Assembly (NCBI GenBank): GCA_036732565.1
Contig: DAINCF010000356.1
Coordinates: forward strand, 1 to 7,428
Direction of reading: 5' to 3'
DNA: 7,428 nt
Origin: JAIVJN01 sp036732565
GTDB lineage: Bacteria; Acidobacteriota; Vicinamibacteria; Vicinamibacterales; UBA2999
In this document: piece by piece, positions 6,918-7,428 of the stretch
How the letters are laid out: each line of letters starts with the position of its first letter
Numbering within the stretch: the stretch's first letter is position 1
The notes under the pieces: generated by a model
The model's input: only the letters and a program-made list of their open reading frames with translations
What the model was told of the DNA's origin: nothing
The model's database searches: none
Position numbers and translations under genes: made by a program

Positions 6918-7428
6918 TCACCCGCGAGCGGATCTGAGAACTACCGAGAAGATCGATCCGCCCGACGCGATGCTGTTCACGAGCACGATGGGACCAGGGA
7001 GCGGCGTCGCGCGCGCGGCCAGGTTCAACGATGCGGCCTCCTCCATCGGCTGACGGAGGCCGACGATTGGCGGGACCTGCCCGGCTGCGCCGCAGGCCAG
7101 CGCCGCCGCGCAGGATGCCGCACCGGACGCACCGCTTTCGCCGAGCGCCCCCTTGATCGACGTCACGAGCGGACGATGAGCGCCGAAGAGCTCGGTGAGG
7201 GCCTGCGCTTCGACGCGATCGAGGTCGGCCGATGCGTTCGCGGAGGCGTAGACCGCGTCCACGTCTAGCGGCGCGAGGCCGGCGTCATCCAGTGCTGCCC
7301 GCATGACCCTCACGATCGGCGCCGGCTCGCGTGGCCACGCGTTGATCGCGGCGGCGACACTACCCGCGCCGACACCGAGGAGCTGTCCGATCTCCGCAGT
7401 GCCCGCGCGGTCCAGCAGCACGGCGAAG
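6918..7428 (-). CDS. Ketosynthase-like protein, chain-length-factor type, C-terminal part (5' end beyond window)
   Basis: C-terminal 169 codons of a thiolase-fold ketosynthase homologue; the frame is open to the window edge, so the first GTG at 7421 is internal and not the true start. Family landmarks counted from that GTG are ALDDAGLAPLDVDAVYA (43-59), DLDRVEAQALTELFG (66-80), the SIKGALG stretch (88-94) and the terminal LVNSIASGGSIFSVVL (147-162). The usual first catalytic histidine (HGTGT) is replaced by SANAS, and the second (GH after the conserved SxK) is GE, with Glu95; Lys90 remains. Loss of both histidines is typical of chain length factors (KS-beta), which partner an active KS and set chain length. 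The ketosynthase starting at 833 could be that partner. The cysteine position is outside the window, so an unusual active enzyme is not excluded. The stop is 78 bases before the ketoreductase start. Confidence 0.85.
   Translation of the reverse strand, partial: FAVLLDRAGTAEIGQLLGVGAGSVAAAINAWPREPAPIVRVMRAALDDAGLAPLDVDAVYASANASADLDRVEAQALTELFGAHRPLVTSIKGALGESGASGAASCAAALACGAAGQVPPIVGLRQPMEEAASLNLAARATPLPGPIVLVNSIASGGSIFSVVLRSARG

Noticed and set aside
6918..7421. GTG at 7421 as a true gene start
   Set aside because: The frame is open through the window edge with family-like residues before it, and the visible protein lacks the whole N-terminal half of a ketosynthase.

Overview
The window reads as one GC-rich, densely packed bacterial operon transcribed entirely on the minus strand, with both ends running off the window. 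In transcription order (high to low coordinates) it holds: the C-terminal part of a ketosynthase-like protein without the usual catalytic histidines (chain-length-factor type), a FabG-type ketoreductase, a free-standing acyl carrier protein, a NodB/DUF3473-type polysaccharide deacetylase, a 981-residue exported protein with a probable outer-membrane beta-barrel, a PHP-domain metal-dependent hydrolase, and the N-terminal 277 codons of a second ketosynthase that keeps its active-site cysteine. No stretch over 80 bases lacks a gene. No tRNA, rRNA, CRISPR, transposase or integrase was seen.

Region by region: 6918-7428 (KS-like), 6084-6839 (ketoreductase) and 5761-6024 (ACP) form a fatty-acid or type II polyketide-like core. 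They are separated by gaps of 78, 59 and 16 bases, the last lying before the deacetylase. From 5744 downwards the junctions become overlaps: deacetylase/outer-membrane protein share one base (TGATG), and outer-membrane protein/PHP and PHP/ketosynthase each overlap by four bases (ATGA). This suggests translational coupling. The start of the PHP gene is occupied by a cluster of inverted and direct repeats (about 1821-1950), which give the protein a Gly/Pro-rich N-terminal extension of about 45 residues.

Inferred joint role: the KS pair, ACP and ketoreductase would build a specialised acyl or polyene-like chain on the ACP. The deacetylase-like enzyme and the exported barrel protein point to delivery to, or modification of, the cell envelope. 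The closest described logic is that of aryl polyene/dialkylresorcinol-type lipid clusters, but the partners here (DUF3473 deacetylase, giant barrel protein, PHP enzyme) do not match a cluster I can name. Dehydratase, acyl-activating enzyme, thioesterase and phosphopantetheinyl transferase are not in the window and would be expected outside it.

The organism is a Gram-negative (diderm) bacterium, as the probable outer-membrane protein implies. The high GC, the palindromic repeat style and the DUF3473 deacetylase are compatible with an Acidobacteriota-like soil or sediment lineage. That placement is an impression, not something the sequence proves.
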